Source of the DNA: Acidobacteriota bacterium
GTDB taxonomy: Bacteria > Acidobacteriota > Terriglobia > Bryobacterales > Bryobacteraceae
Reading direction: 5' to 3'
DNA length: 39,858 nt
Assembly: GCA_018268715.1 (NCBI GenBank)
Contig: JAFDVZ010000018.1
Span: 1-39,858, forward strand
Shown: positions 17,456-25,418 of the stretch, one piece after another
Layout of the letters: every line of letters begins with the position of its first letter
Position numbering within the stretch: the first letter of the stretch is position 1
Notes under the pieces: model-generated
Database searches by the model: none
Seen by the model: only the letters and a program-made list of their open reading frames with translations
What the model was told of the DNA's origin: nothing
Position numbers and translations under genes: made by a program

Positions 17456-18118
17456 GTGCGCCATTTTGTGGAAGAACTGGAGCAGTTGAAGTCGAAACTG
17501 CTGGAAGAAAGCGCGCTGGTCGAGTCGGCGATCTATCGCAGCATCACCGCGGTGGTCCAGAAGGACGAGGCTCTGGCGCGCGACGTGCTCGCCAACGAAG
17601 TCCGCATCAACCAGATCGAGATCGAAATCGACGACGCCGCCGTCAGCCTGCTCGCCCTGCAGCAGCCAATGGCGGTCGATCTGCGATTCATCATCTCGAC
17701 CATCAAGATCAACAACGACCTGGAGCGCATGGGCGACCTGGCCGTGAACATCGCCGAGCGGGCTCTTTCGCTGTTGGGCGAGCCGGTGGTGAAGCCGATG
17801 GTGGACATCCCCCACATCGCCGCGCTGGTGCAGTCCATGGTGCGAAAGTGTCTGGATTCCTTCGTCAACCGCGACGCCGACCTGGCGCGCAGCGTGCTCT
17901 CCTCGGACAACGCCGTGGATGAGCTCCGCAACGCGAGTTTCCACGAGTTGATCAGCTTCATGGAGCGCAGCCCGGGCAACATCCGCCAGGCGGTGGATCT
18001 GCTCTCGGTGGTGCGCAACCTGGAGCGGATCGCCGATCACGCCACCAACATCGCCGAGGACGTGTTGTTCCTCACCAAGGGCATCGACGTCCGCCATCAC
18101 GCCGAACCGCGCGTGTAG
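17456..18118 (+). CDS. phoU: Phosphate regulatory protein PhoU
   Basis: 220 residues, the usual PhoU length, all helical, made of two similar halves each with the metal-binding E/D-rich motif: DLRFIISTIKINNDLERMGDLAVNIAE and RQAVDLLSVVRNLERIADHATNIAEDVLFL. PhoU damps the PhoR/PhoB response and PstB activity when phosphate is plentiful. GTG 17456 is preceded by GGAAAGGA (17443-17450). It ends the operon, three bases from the end of a convergent acyl-CoA dehydrogenase gene, with no terminator seen. Confidence 0.95.
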   Translation: MRHFVEELEQLKSKLLEESALVESAIYRSITAVVQKDEALARDVLANEVRINQIEIEIDDAAVSLLALQQPMAVDLRFIISTIKINNDLERMGDLAVNIAERALSLLGEPVVKPMVDIPHIAALVQSMVRKCLDSFVNRDADLARSVLSSDNAVDELRNASFHELISFMERSPGNIRQAVDLLSVVRNLERIADHATNIAEDVLFLTKGIDVRHHAEPRV

Positions 18119-18121
18119 CGC

Positions 18122-19738
18122 CTACCGAGTCTCCGGAAAGGCCCGGTCGACAATCGCCTGGGCGTCGGCTCCGGCCGGCAGCGCGCCAAACGTGGCCCCT
18201 CCATCCGGACCCAGGCGCGTGGCGCAGAACGTGGCCGCCGCGGGTGACCATCGCAGCATCAGCGAAGCCTGCAGCAGTTTCGCCATCGCCTCGGTCAGCG
18301 CCCGCGCCCGAGTCTCATCCGCATCCCCCAGCGCCGTCTCCAGCGCCCCCAGCCCGCGATCGTACGCGGCGTCCAACCCTCTCGTCTCCCTCAGTTCGCC
18401 CACCAGCGCCTCCACCGCCTCGGGCTCCTTGCGGACCGCTCGCAGCACGTCCAGGCAGATGACGTTCCCGGAACCCTCCCACACGGAGTTCACGGGAGCC
18501 TCGCGATACAGGCGCGGCAGGATTGATTCCTCCACATAGCCCGATCCGCCCAGGCACTCCAGCGCTTCCGCGATCATCGCCGGCGCCCGCTTGCAGATCC
18601 AGAACTTGGCCGCCGCAACCAGCAGTCGCGCCAAGGCGTTCTCGGAAGCGCGGCGGTCGAAGGCGCGGGCAATGCGGAGCGTCGCCAGTTGCGCGGCCTC
18701 GGTCTCCATGGCGAGATCGGCCAGCACCGCGCGCATCAACGGCTGATCGGCCAGCAGTCGCCCGAACGCCGCACGATGGCGCGCGTGGTGCACCGCCTCC
18801 ACCAGCGCCCGTCGCATCAACGCCGTGGATCCGATCGAGCAGTCCAGGCGCGTATGCTGCACCATTTCCATGATGGTGGCCACGCCGCGCCCCTCCTCGC
18901 CGATGCGCCGCGCCCACGCGCCACGGTATTCGACCTCCCCCGAGGCATTCGAACGGTTGCCGAGCTTGCGCTTCAACCGTTGCAGATGGAACGCGTTCAC
19001 CTCGCCATCGGGAGTCCACCGGGGCAGGAAGAAGCACGTGAGGCCCCTAGGAGCCTGGGCCAGGATCAGGAACGCGTCCGACATCGGAGCCGAGCAGAAG
19101 AACTTGTGTCCGGTGATGCGATACTCCAAGCCTCCCGCGGGTTCAGCCAGGGTTGTGTTCGCGCGCACATCGGAGCCGCCCTGTTTCTCCGTCATGCCCA
19201 TGCCGATGAGCGCGCCGGTCTTCTCCCGCACCGGCCGGAAGCGCGGATCGTACCGACGCGATACGACCGTCGACTCCCATTCAGCGGCCAGCGCGGGGTC
19301 AAGCCGCAGCACCGGTATGGCGGAGTACGTCATGGAAAGCGGGCACAGATGCCCGGCCTCGTTCTCGCCGGCGAGCATCATCAGCGCGGCGCGCGCGACA
19401 TGGCCGCCGGGGCGCGGATCGCTCCACGGCAGCGCATGGGCGCCCTGTGCGACGGAGAGCCGCATGAGGTGATGCCAGGCGGGGTGAAACTCGATCTCAT
19501 CGCGACGCCGCCCGAACCGGTCGTGAGTCTCGAGCACCGGCGGGTACTCATTGGCGAGAAAGCCGTCGCGCATCGTCTCCTCCTCGCCCAGCGCCGCCCC
19601 GAACGCGTGGAGATCCGGCAGCGCCCAGTCCGCGTCGCACCGCGCCACGCCTTCGCGCAGAACAGCGTCGGTGGTGAAGAGGTTATATCCAGCAAGCGGC
19701 GGCGGTTGGTTGAACACGCGATGAGTGGCGGCGGACAT
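18122..19738 (-). CDS. AidB-like acyl-CoA dehydrogenase
   Basis: 538 residues, close to the 541 of E. coli AidB. It opens with the typical ATHRVFNQPPPLAGYNLF and has RRDEIEFHPAWHHLMRL, AGHLCPLSMTYSAIPVL, and the FAD-binding segment GMGMTEKQGGSDVRANTT. The C-terminal helical domain carries the dehydrogenase pattern QPLMRAVLADLA and ALECLGGSGYVEE. E. coli AidB binds FAD and DNA and protects against alkylation; others act on isovaleryl-CoA. Which applies here is open. ATG 19738 is chosen by family match; the frame is open 69 codons further upstream, but that part does not look like protein. No ribosome site is evident. Confidence 0.9.
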   Translation of the reverse strand: MSAATHRVFNQPPPLAGYNLFTTDAVLREGVARCDADWALPDLHAFGAALGEEETMRDGFLANEYPPVLETHDRFGRRRDEIEFHPAWHHLMRLSVAQGAHALPWSDPRPGGHVARAALMMLAGENEAGHLCPLSMTYSAIPVLRLDPALAAEWESTVVSRRYDPRFRPVREKTGALIGMGMTEKQGGSDVRANTTLAEPAGGLEYRITGHKFFCSAPMSDAFLILAQAPRGLTCFFLPRWTPDGEVNAFHLQRLKRKLGNRSNASGEVEYRGAWARRIGEEGRGVATIMEMVQHTRLDCSIGSTALMRRALVEAVHHARHRAAFGRLLADQPLMRAVLADLAMETEAAQLATLRIARAFDRRASENALARLLVAAAKFWICKRAPAMIAEALECLGGSGYVEESILPRLYREAPVNSVWEGSGNVICLDVLRAVRKEPEAVEALVGELRETRGLDAAYDRGLGALETALGDADETRARALTEAMAKLLQASLMLRWSPAAATFCATRLGPDGGATFGALPAGADAQAIVDRAFPETR

Positions 19739-19960
19739 GGCAACCGTATCGTACACCCGATACGCCGCCATCGTGATTTGTTGCAGCCAGGTGTCGTTTC
19801 CGACGGCGTCGGAGAATGCCACATGGTCTCCGGATGTCGGCGCCGGTGTCCGGAACCGGCCCACGCCTGCAACTCCCCGAGCGCCGTCCCCCGCTGTGAT
19901 CTCCGTGAGAGACCAGCGCCAGGTGGATCGGTGAAGACAAATCACTCTGTGGTGTAGCGT

Positions 19961-20881
19961 ATGACTATGTCCAAAGGGTTTGCCTCCGTTGCGGCCGCCG
20001 TGATGATCACAGGTGGAGCAATCGGGATTCTGCTCAATCTGACCAGGACTCCAACCCAGAAACCTTCGGTTCCGTTGTCACCCGATCCAGCTCCGATGCG
20101 TAAGTACGAGGTCGTCGCCGAATACCCGCACGATCCGCGGGCGCTGACGCAAGGTCTGACCTACGCGAACGGTTCTTTCTATGAAAGCGTCGACGTTGAC
20201 GGGCAAGCCTCGATCAGGAAAGTGGAAATCAACACCGGTCGCGTGATCCGGCAGCACGCCCTCGACCGGCGCTTTCTCGGCGAAGGTCTGACGGAGTGGC
20301 GCGGTCAGCTCATACAGCTAACCCCAATGCGAACGAGGCAAAATGTCGTTCGCTCGTTAATTCTGGACAACCTGAAGGCCATGGGTGCTCCGTTTGTTCC
20401 CCGTGATAGCGGTGTTCGGTATGACATCGATTCGCTCCGGCCGGTGTCCACGTTCGGATACAACACGGAGGGATGGGGCCTGACGCATGACGGCCATCGG
20501 CTCATCAAGAGTGACGGCACATCGATTTTGCGCTTTCTCAATCCAGATACGCTGAAGTGGCAGGCGCAGATAGCCGTTGTCGAGGCCGGGGTGGGAATTC
20601 GGTGGCTGAACGAACTCGAGTACATCAACGGCGAGGTCTACGCCAACATCTGGCGGCAGGATCGGATAGCAATCATTCAGCTCAATTCGGGCCAGGTGGC
20701 GGGATGGATCGATCTCTCGCCACTGCGGTCGCGGATGATTCCTCCGCCCAAAGACGCTGAAGGACTCGGCGCATATGGAAAAGCAGTAGCCAACGGCATC
20801 GCGTACGACCCTGTCGGCCGACGCTTGTTTGTGACCGGCAAGAACTGGTCCCGCGTGTTTGAAATTCGTCTGCGGAGCTGA
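19961..20881 (+). CDS. Glutaminyl-peptide cyclotransferase (plant-type), membrane-anchored
   Basis: 306 residues. An N-terminal hydrophobic segment (about 8-27) followed by a proline-rich linker suggests a membrane anchor or signal. The beta-propeller QC family is recognised by YPHDPRALTQGLTYANG, FLGEGLTEW, TEGWGLTHDGHRLIKSDGT, WLNELEYINGEVYANIW and NGIAYDPVGRRLFVTGK. These enzymes turn N-terminal glutamine into pyroglutamate on exported proteins. Compared with the usual pattern, about 24 additional residues lie between QLIQLT and RPVSTF (about residues 123-150). ATG 19961 or 19967 could be the start. It is divergent from the acyl-CoA dehydrogenase. Codon use is less GC-biased than in the pst genes. 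Confidence 0.88.
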   Translation: MTMSKGFASVAAAVMITGGAIGILLNLTRTPTQKPSVPLSPDPAPMRKYEVVAEYPHDPRALTQGLTYANGSFYESVDVDGQASIRKVEINTGRVIRQHALDRRFLGEGLTEWRGQLIQLTPMRTRQNVVRSLILDNLKAMGAPFVPRDSGVRYDIDSLRPVSTFGYNTEGWGLTHDGHRLIKSDGTSILRFLNPDTLKWQAQIAVVEAGVGIRWLNELEYINGEVYANIWRQDRIAIIQLNSGQVAGWIDLSPLRSRMIPPPKDAEGLGAYGKAVANGIAYDPVGRRLFVTGKNWSRVFEIRLRS

Positions 20882-21046
20882 GCTTCGGCATATCTGGCGG
20901 ATTCGGGGACTGCCTTGTGCGCTAAGATCGTGCGGTAAGGTTGTGCATCAGCCGGCATGATTCGCGTAAGAGTCGGGCGGCTTGTGGCCAAACCTCCGGG
21001 TGGCGGGCGCTCCGGAAGTCGACAGGACAACCTCCGGCGAAGAGTG

Positions 21047-21077
21047 TTGACTTCCCGCCCACTTGGTGTGCTATAGT
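21047..21077 (+). promoter_or_regulatory. Sigma-70-like promoter before the SnoaL-like gene
   Basis: TTGACT (21047-21052) and TATAGT (21072-21077) with a 19-base spacer; the -10 is of the extended type (TGC before TATAGT). The expected transcript starts near 21084, about 60 bases before the GTG start. The long spacer makes the -35 doubtful; the extended -10 could carry the promoter alone. The rest of the 20882-21142 gap holds no gene that I can see. Confidence 0.5.
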
Positions 21078-21142
21078 CCTTTGACCGCCGATCGAGCGAC
21101 GATGGGCTTATTGACAAGGTCAGGTGAAAAGAGCAGGGAACC

Positions 21143-21538
21143 GTGCAGCACGAAACCGATTGCAACTCGCCGGAGTCCAGGAAGGCGGTCTTTCGCGCCC
21201 TGGTCGATCTCTATGCCGCGGGAGACGTCTCGGCGTTGGATCAAGTGATCCCGCCCGATTATGTCGGCCACACCTCGGCGGGTGACCGCGACCGGGAAGA
21301 GTTTCTTCAAAGCATTTTGTTTTTCCATAGGCTGTATGTCTATACCCGGGACTCGTTTCGCGTCGAGGATCAGTTGGTTGACGGCGAAAAAGTCGTTACC
21401 CGCATGACCGCTAATGTCCGACTGCGAGAAACGGGAGAGCCCATCACGTTACTGGGCATCAACATCGCTCGCATTGTGGACGGCAAAATCGTCGAAGAAT
21501 GGAATACCTGGGAGCAACTGAAGCTCCGGCAGGACTAG
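21143..21538 (+). CDS. SnoaL-like / ester cyclase-type protein (NTF2 fold)
   Basis: 131 residues. The pattern is that of the SnoaL-like polyketide cyclase family: FRALVDLYAAGDVSALDQVIPPDYVGHTS, REEFLQSILFFHRLY, then VDGEKVVTRMTANVR, and the closing NIARIVDGKIVEEWNTWE. Members form small alpha+beta barrels that may be cyclases, hydrolases or binding proteins; no substrate can be given. The start is GTG 21143 with AGCAGGGA upstream. It is 62 bases before a 7-TM gene on the same strand and may be co-transcribed with it. Confidence 0.85.
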   Translation: MQHETDCNSPESRKAVFRALVDLYAAGDVSALDQVIPPDYVGHTSAGDRDREEFLQSILFFHRLYVYTRDSFRVEDQLVDGEKVVTRMTANVRLRETGEPITLLGINIARIVDGKIVEEWNTWEQLKLRQD

Positions 21539-21600
21539 AACGGGCGGCGCCAGACACAATTGGCCCCATGGCTCGACGGCTTGGAGCGGAGAGGATTTGA

Positions 21601-22320
21601 ATGAAACCGGAACGCTTCTTTTACACCGGCGCCGGGGCCCTGTTCCTGGTTCTGACCTTCCTTGGCTTCCAGAAGTACATCTTCGAGGGCAGGCACGTTG
21701 ACGCAAGTCCGATCGACACGCGGATGGCGTCGACTGTGGCCGTCCACAGCGCATCGGTTTTCGCCTGGTACGTACTGTACTTTGTGCAGTCTCTGCTCAT
21801 TGCCGGGCGGAACCGGCGGCTCCACATGAAACTCGGCTGGAGCGTCCTCGTCGTTTCCTCAATGATTGCCGTGACAGGGCCGCTCGTGGCCATCCGCTCG
21901 ACACGCTCCTCCGCTTTTGGGGTCGCGGTCTTTGACTGGCCCGGCCCTCAGTTCTTGTTGATCATGCTTGCCGAGATACTGCTGTTCGTAGCCTTCGTGG
22001 CCATCGGAGTGCTTTATCGCCAGCGGCCCCGCGTCCACCGTCCCATGATGATGTTGGCCGGTCTGACGATGATCTCTGGCGCCACCGGCCGCATAGCATG
22101 GGTTAATTCGATCTTCGGATTCCACACCTGGACAGCCTTGTTCGGACCCGTCGTCGCCCTTGGAGCCCTGCTGCTGCTCGTACGCTCTCTCATGACCCGG
22201 CGCCTCGACCGCGAACTTGCCTACGGCTATGCCGGTCTGGCTTTGGTGACTGTCGTGGTGGCAAGGCTGGCGGGGACAGCTGGGTGGGTCCAATTGGCGG
22301 GAATGATCTTGAAGTTCTGA
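21601..22320 (+). CDS. Uncharacterised 7-TM membrane protein
   Basis: 239 residues with seven clear hydrophobic helices, the first starting at about residue 9 (GAGALFLVLTFLGF) and the last near the C-terminus. Histidines near helix ends (AVHSASVFAWY, RRLHMKLGW, RRPRVHRPMMM) recur in a way that would suit heme or metal contact, but I know of no exact family. A strong GGAGAGGA ribosome site lies just before ATG 21601. It follows the SnoaL-like gene. Confidence 0.75.
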   Translation: MKPERFFYTGAGALFLVLTFLGFQKYIFEGRHVDASPIDTRMASTVAVHSASVFAWYVLYFVQSLLIAGRNRRLHMKLGWSVLVVSSMIAVTGPLVAIRSTRSSAFGVAVFDWPGPQFLLIMLAEILLFVAFVAIGVLYRQRPRVHRPMMMLAGLTMISGATGRIAWVNSIFGFHTWTALFGPVVALGALLLLVRSLMTRRLDRELAYGYAGLALVTVVVARLAGTAGWVQLAGMILKF

Positions 22321-22828
22321 CGCTGGCAGTCGGTCAGCCTTTGCCGCCGAATAAGTCGAGTCAGCCGGCTCTTCGATGCGGCGCGATTCTCCACCTCACC
22401 CTGCCGAACCAGTGATGGCCGGCGCGAGCGTCAAAAGACGGGTGGACGGCGCCACACACAAGATAGACACCGCCATGAGCCCGGCCGGACTCGGGTCGTG
22501 CTTCGCTGTCACTATCGTCGCGGAAGGCGCTTGGCCACAAAGCCTCGCCGACTCGATGGCGGCGCATCTGCGCACCGTTACACTTCTCGGCGGCGCGTCG
22601 GAGCTTGACGCCCGCCTGCGCCACGAGCCGGAGCGATTGTCCCAGTTCAACAACAGAGCGTTCCGCCAAGCCGCGCACACCCGGCGCTGACGAGCGCCGC
22701 CAGTAGGCCGAACAGGCGCGGCGCGCGCCAACGTCGACTACCATGTGGTCGCCACCATCTCTACAGTGCGGCTTACCGCTTGGTTCGCCAAACCGTCGAG
22801 GTGATCGGATCGGCGTCTGCGGATGTTG
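22321..22828. other. Gene-free stretch between the 7-TM and arsR genes
   Basis: About 500 bases. Short open frames exist on both strands (for instance 22376-22690 forward, 22396-22731 reverse), but none has a ribosome site, a recognisable motif or the codon bias of neighbouring genes. It may be the remains of a decayed gene. Nothing else is visible until the arsR operator at 22829. Confidence 0.5.
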
Positions 22829-22854
22829 TATACTGAACCGTATGGTTCAGTATA
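22829..22854 (+). promoter_or_regulatory. Palindromic operator/promoter over the arsR start codon
   Basis: A perfect 11-bp inverted repeat, TATACTGAACC (22829-22839) and GGTTCAGTATA (22844-22854), with a 4-base centre GTAT that includes the first bases of the ATG (22842). The left arm starts with TATACT, a good -10 hexamer, placed so that transcription would begin at or next to the ATG. A regulator bound here would block both the promoter and the start of the gene, which fits autorepression by the ArsR-type protein. No clear -35 is seen. Confidence 0.7.
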
Positions 22855-23207
22855 ACCAGGCCCACTTCGATGCCTCGTTCGGCGCGCTCTCCGACGCCAC
22901 TCGGCGCGGCGTTCTGGAGCAGCTCGGGCGTGCGGACGCTTCGATCACAGCCCTCGCCGAGAGGTTCCACATGACCCTTACGGGCATGAAGAAACATGTA
23001 GGCGTCCTGGAGCAAGCGGGGCTCGTCAGCACGGAGAAGGTTGGGCGCGTGCGGACCTGCAAGCTCGGGCTGCGCGGACTGGAACAAGAGGCGGCGTGGA
23101 TCGAGAGGCATCGCCAGCTCTGGGCCGCGCGCTTCGACGAGTTGGATGTTGTTGTCGAGGAATTGAAACGGAAGGAGAAAACAAATGGACGCAAGAAGAG
23201 AAACTGA
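22842..23207 (+). CDS. ArsR-family transcriptional regulator
   Basis: 121 residues, winged helix-turn-helix. FGALSDATRRGVLEQLGRADASITALAERFHMTLTGMKKHVGVLEQAGLVSTEKVGRVRTCKL is the ArsR pattern of the subgroup paired with SRPBCC/AHSA1 genes. There is no CxC metal site, so it is unlikely to sense arsenic. ATG 22842 sits inside the palindrome described separately; upstream in-frame codons do not look like protein. Its last 23 bases overlap the AHSA1 gene, so the pair is translationally coupled. Confidence 0.92.
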   Translation: MVQYNQAHFDASFGALSDATRRGVLEQLGRADASITALAERFHMTLTGMKKHVGVLEQAGLVSTEKVGRVRTCKLGLRGLEQEAAWIERHRQLWAARFDELDVVVEELKRKEKTNGRKKRN

Positions 23208-23673
23208 GACCGTCTCCACGAAGAACCCCACGGTGGTGGAGCGGAAGTCCGAGTGCGAACTCGTCGTCACACGCACCGTCAACGGGCCTGCGCGCCTCGT
23301 GTTCGAGGCGTGGACCAAGGCGGAACTATTCAGAAGGTGGTGGGTGCCGAAATCGTACGGCCTGGACCTGCTTTCCTGCGAGATGGATGTTCGCGTCGGA
23401 GGGCAGTATCGTTTGGTGTTCCGCCACGAAGGTTCGACGATGGAGTTCTTCGGCACGTACCTCGAAGTGACGCCGGACTCGCGCCTCGTTTGGACCAACG
23501 ACGAAGGCGACGGCCAGACCATCACCACGGTAACCTTCGATGAAAGCGCGGGCAAGACGTTGTTGGTCGTGCATGATCGCTATCCCTCGAAAGAGGCGCT
23601 TGACTCCGGTTCGACGGCTGCGTTGCCCGAGGCGCTCGACCAACTCGACGAACTTCTCGCCACCCTGGGATGA
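23185..23673 (+). CDS. SRPBCC / AHSA1-domain protein
   Basis: 162 residues of the START-like fold: LVVTRTVNGPARLVFEAWTKAELFRRWWVPKSYG, then EMDVRVGGQYRLVF, MEFFGTYLEVTPDSRLVWT and a final helix EALDQLDELLATLG. These domains form a cavity for small hydrophobic ligands. Coupling to an ArsR-type regulator is a common arrangement in soil bacteria, with the ligand or inducer usually unknown. GAAGGAGA (23171-23178) is the ribosome site, inside arsR. Confidence 0.9.
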   Translation: MDARRETETVSTKNPTVVERKSECELVVTRTVNGPARLVFEAWTKAELFRRWWVPKSYGLDLLSCEMDVRVGGQYRLVFRHEGSTMEFFGTYLEVTPDSRLVWTNDEGDGQTITTVTFDESAGKTLLVVHDRYPSKEALDSGSTAALPEALDQLDELLATLG

Positions 23674-24022
23674 AGTCCTGACACCAGGTGACGGAGCCAA
23701 TCCGTCAAACAAAGAAGCGTCACGAAGCGCCGCTCTCGGACGCCTGGGTTTCGGGGGACGCTTCGCGATATGGTCGGCGGCGAGCCAAGGCTGCTAATCG
23801 GCCAGCCAGCCTCTCCATGGCTGGGCGGTGGTCGCGACCTATCGCGCAGCGTTCCGCGAGCCCGTGCTCCCGCTGATTTCGCGCCGTGCTGCATCCGTCC
23901 CCGGCGCCCGTCGTAAGGTCCCACCTCCACGCGACCTGTTAGCGTTCACATTTCTCACGGTGACTCGCGGGCGCCAGAGGTTAAGACAGGCCACTTCCGG
24001 ACATGCTATTCTCTCAGTTACC
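23674..24022. other. Gap before the sigma-factor gene, with a possible promoter
   Basis: About 350 bases. A frame open from 23828 could extend the sigma factor by 65 codons, but that part is proline/arginine-rich and unlike the family. TATTCT (24007-24012) with TGC in front is an extended -10; the best -35 candidates (GACAGG 23985, TAAGAC 23982) are weak. A 6-bp hairpin CCAGCC/GGCTGG lies near 23801-23825. Confidence 0.4.
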
Positions 24023-24580
24023 TTGACCGACGTTGACTTATCCCTTACTGGGCGGCTCAGGCATCTTGCTGGCGGGGACCGGGCGATCGCGGACGATGTG
24101 TTGCGTGAGATATTGCCCCGCCTCCGCCAGATAGCCGCCAGGCAACTGGGACGGGAGGGTAGCCTGCCGCCGCTCACGCCCACCGAACTAATTCATGAGT
24201 CATGGTTACGTCGCTTGCGGCGCAGTAACTGGCGGATCAACGATCGGGAGCACTTCTTCTGTATGGTGGCTTACGCTATGCGCCAGATCCTGATCGATTT
24301 CGCCCGCGAGCGTAGCGCCATGATGCGCAGCGCCGTGCCGGCCGACGGCCCGGACCCTCTCCGCCCAGCCATGCGGAACGTTCAGCAGATCGTTGAGATC
24401 GGAATCGCAATGGAGGAGTTGGAGCGGCGCGACCTGCTGGCGGCCAAGATCGTGGACCTGCATTACATTGCTGGCTTCACGCTGAATGAAACGGCGGACA
24501 CCCTCGGCCTGTCCATAAAACAAGTCCGCTATCGCTGGGACCTGACCCGGTTGTGGCTTCAAGGCCGGCTTTCGGCCTGA
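24023..24580 (+). CDS. ECF-type RNA polymerase sigma factor (ECF_sub)
   Basis: 185 residues from TTG 24023, the usual length for this group. Region 2 is LTPTELIHESWLRRL ... DREHFFCMVAYAMRQILIDFARER, typical of the ECF sigma subfamily found in Acidobacteria and Planctomycetes; region 4 is DLHYIAGFTLNETADTLGLSIKQVRYRWDLTRLWL. TTG is chosen by family length; no in-frame ATG lies upstream near it, and no ribosome site is visible. The predicted start of transcription (about 24019) is almost at the TTG, so the message may be leaderless. It ends tail-to-tail with a Ser/Thr kinase, overlapping it by 22 bases; sigma factors of this type often work with such kinases in place of an anti-sigma factor. 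Confidence 0.85.
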   Translation: MTDVDLSLTGRLRHLAGGDRAIADDVLREILPRLRQIAARQLGREGSLPPLTPTELIHESWLRRLRRSNWRINDREHFFCMVAYAMRQILIDFARERSAMMRSAVPADGPDPLRPAMRNVQQIVEIGIAMEELERRDLLAAKIVDLHYIAGFTLNETADTLGLSIKQVRYRWDLTRLWLQGRLSA

Positions 24581-25383
24581 GCGCCGGCCAATTCGTCAGC
24601 CAGGGCTTCGGCGAATGGGCCAATGCCTTTCGGTCGCCTTGTAGGATCGAACTCCAACGCCGACGCCAGCAACTCCGAAGCCTTCTGTCCAATCGGTACG
24701 CAGGCGGCAAAATGCTCGCGGACCCGCTCGGGAAGTTCGGTGGACGCCATCGGAAATAGATCCGAGACACTCTTGCCCGTGATCATTTCGATCACCACCT
24801 TCGCCAGACTGTAAATGTCTGACTCCGGCGCCGCATAACCCAACGCCTGCTCGGGCGCCAGATACTGTATGGTTCCGCCGGGGCGGGACAGTCCCAGGAC
24901 CGACTGATCCGGATTTTTGATGATAGCCACCGAGAAATCAATCACCACGACCTCCCGGCCCGGAGGCGCCGCTGAGCGGATCATCAGATTATCCGGCTTT
25001 ATGTCACCGTGACAGATATGGTGCGCATGAATCGCGGCGAGCGCCGCCCCAATCTGGCGAAGCCACGACGCACAGACATCCAGCCTGACTCCACCCTTGC
25101 GAAGCACCGCGCGAAGCGTCTCGCCCTCGACAAACTCCATCGCGATGAACTCCGACCCTTGGGGCGTGATCCCGTGCCCCACCGTGCGCACCACGTTGGG
25201 ATGCGCGATCAACTCTAACGCACGCATCTCTTGGTCGAAGGCGCCGCGAGACGGGTTTCCGAACTCCTCTCGAAATAGCTTCACCGCGCACCGGCTTCCG
25301 TCCGCCAGGTCGCGCGCGGCAAACACCGTCCCGAATCCGCCGCGGGCAATGGCCTGGCTGTAGCTTTCAGAATTATTTGGCAT
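24559..25383 (-). CDS. Ser/Thr kinase domain, 3' part of a gene split by a transposon
   Basis: Complete kinase catalytic domain: glycine loop ARGGFGTV, lysine in CAVKLF, helix-C glutamate in FDQEMRAL, catalytic loop HGDIKPDNLM, magnesium motif DFS in place of DFG, and GTIQYLAPEQ with ESDIYSLAKVVIEMITGK. HGD instead of HRD makes it a non-RD kinase. It is the C-terminal end of a 1,052-residue sensor kinase whose N-terminal part lies at 29727-32091. Host sequence ends at 25358; the first residues now come from the transposon end, which supplies in-frame ATGs at 25383 and 25407 (the frame stays open to 25452). Whether this piece is made is unknown. It overlaps the sigma-factor gene end. Confidence 0.8.
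   Translation of the reverse strand: MPNNSESYSQAIARGGFGTVFAARDLADGSRCAVKLFREEFGNPSRGAFDQEMRALELIAHPNVVRTVGHGITPQGSEFIAMEFVEGETLRAVLRKGGVRLDVCASWLRQIGAALAAIHAHHICHGDIKPDNLMIRSAAPPGREVVVIDFSVAIIKNPDQSVLGLSRPGGTIQYLAPEQALGYAAPESDIYSLAKVVIEMITGKSVSDLFPMASTELPERVREHFAACVPIGQKASELLASALEFDPTRRPKGIGPFAEALADELAGAQAESRP
25353..25358. repeat. Target-site duplication, left copy
   Basis: CCTGGC, identical to 29727-29732 at the other end of the transposon. The flanking seventh base differs (G here, C there). Confidence 0.85.
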
Positions 25384-25408
25384 AGAGCCGTCAACTTTAT
25401 TTGGCATA
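25359..25408 (+). repeat. Left transposon end: terminal and inner transposase-binding repeats
   Basis: The outer repeat (25359-25384) ends in TTATTTGGCATA; an inner copy of the core, TCAACTTTATTTGGCATA (25391-25408), lies 24 bases further in, against TCAGAATTATTTGGCATA in the outer. Two repeats per end is the layout reported for Tn552 transposase sites. Confidence 0.85.
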
Positions 25409-25418
25409 CTGGTCCGGT

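Noticed and set aside
22376-22690. Small forward gene of 104 codons
   Set aside because: No ribosome site, no motif, and an overlapping reverse frame is equally open; treated as non-coding.
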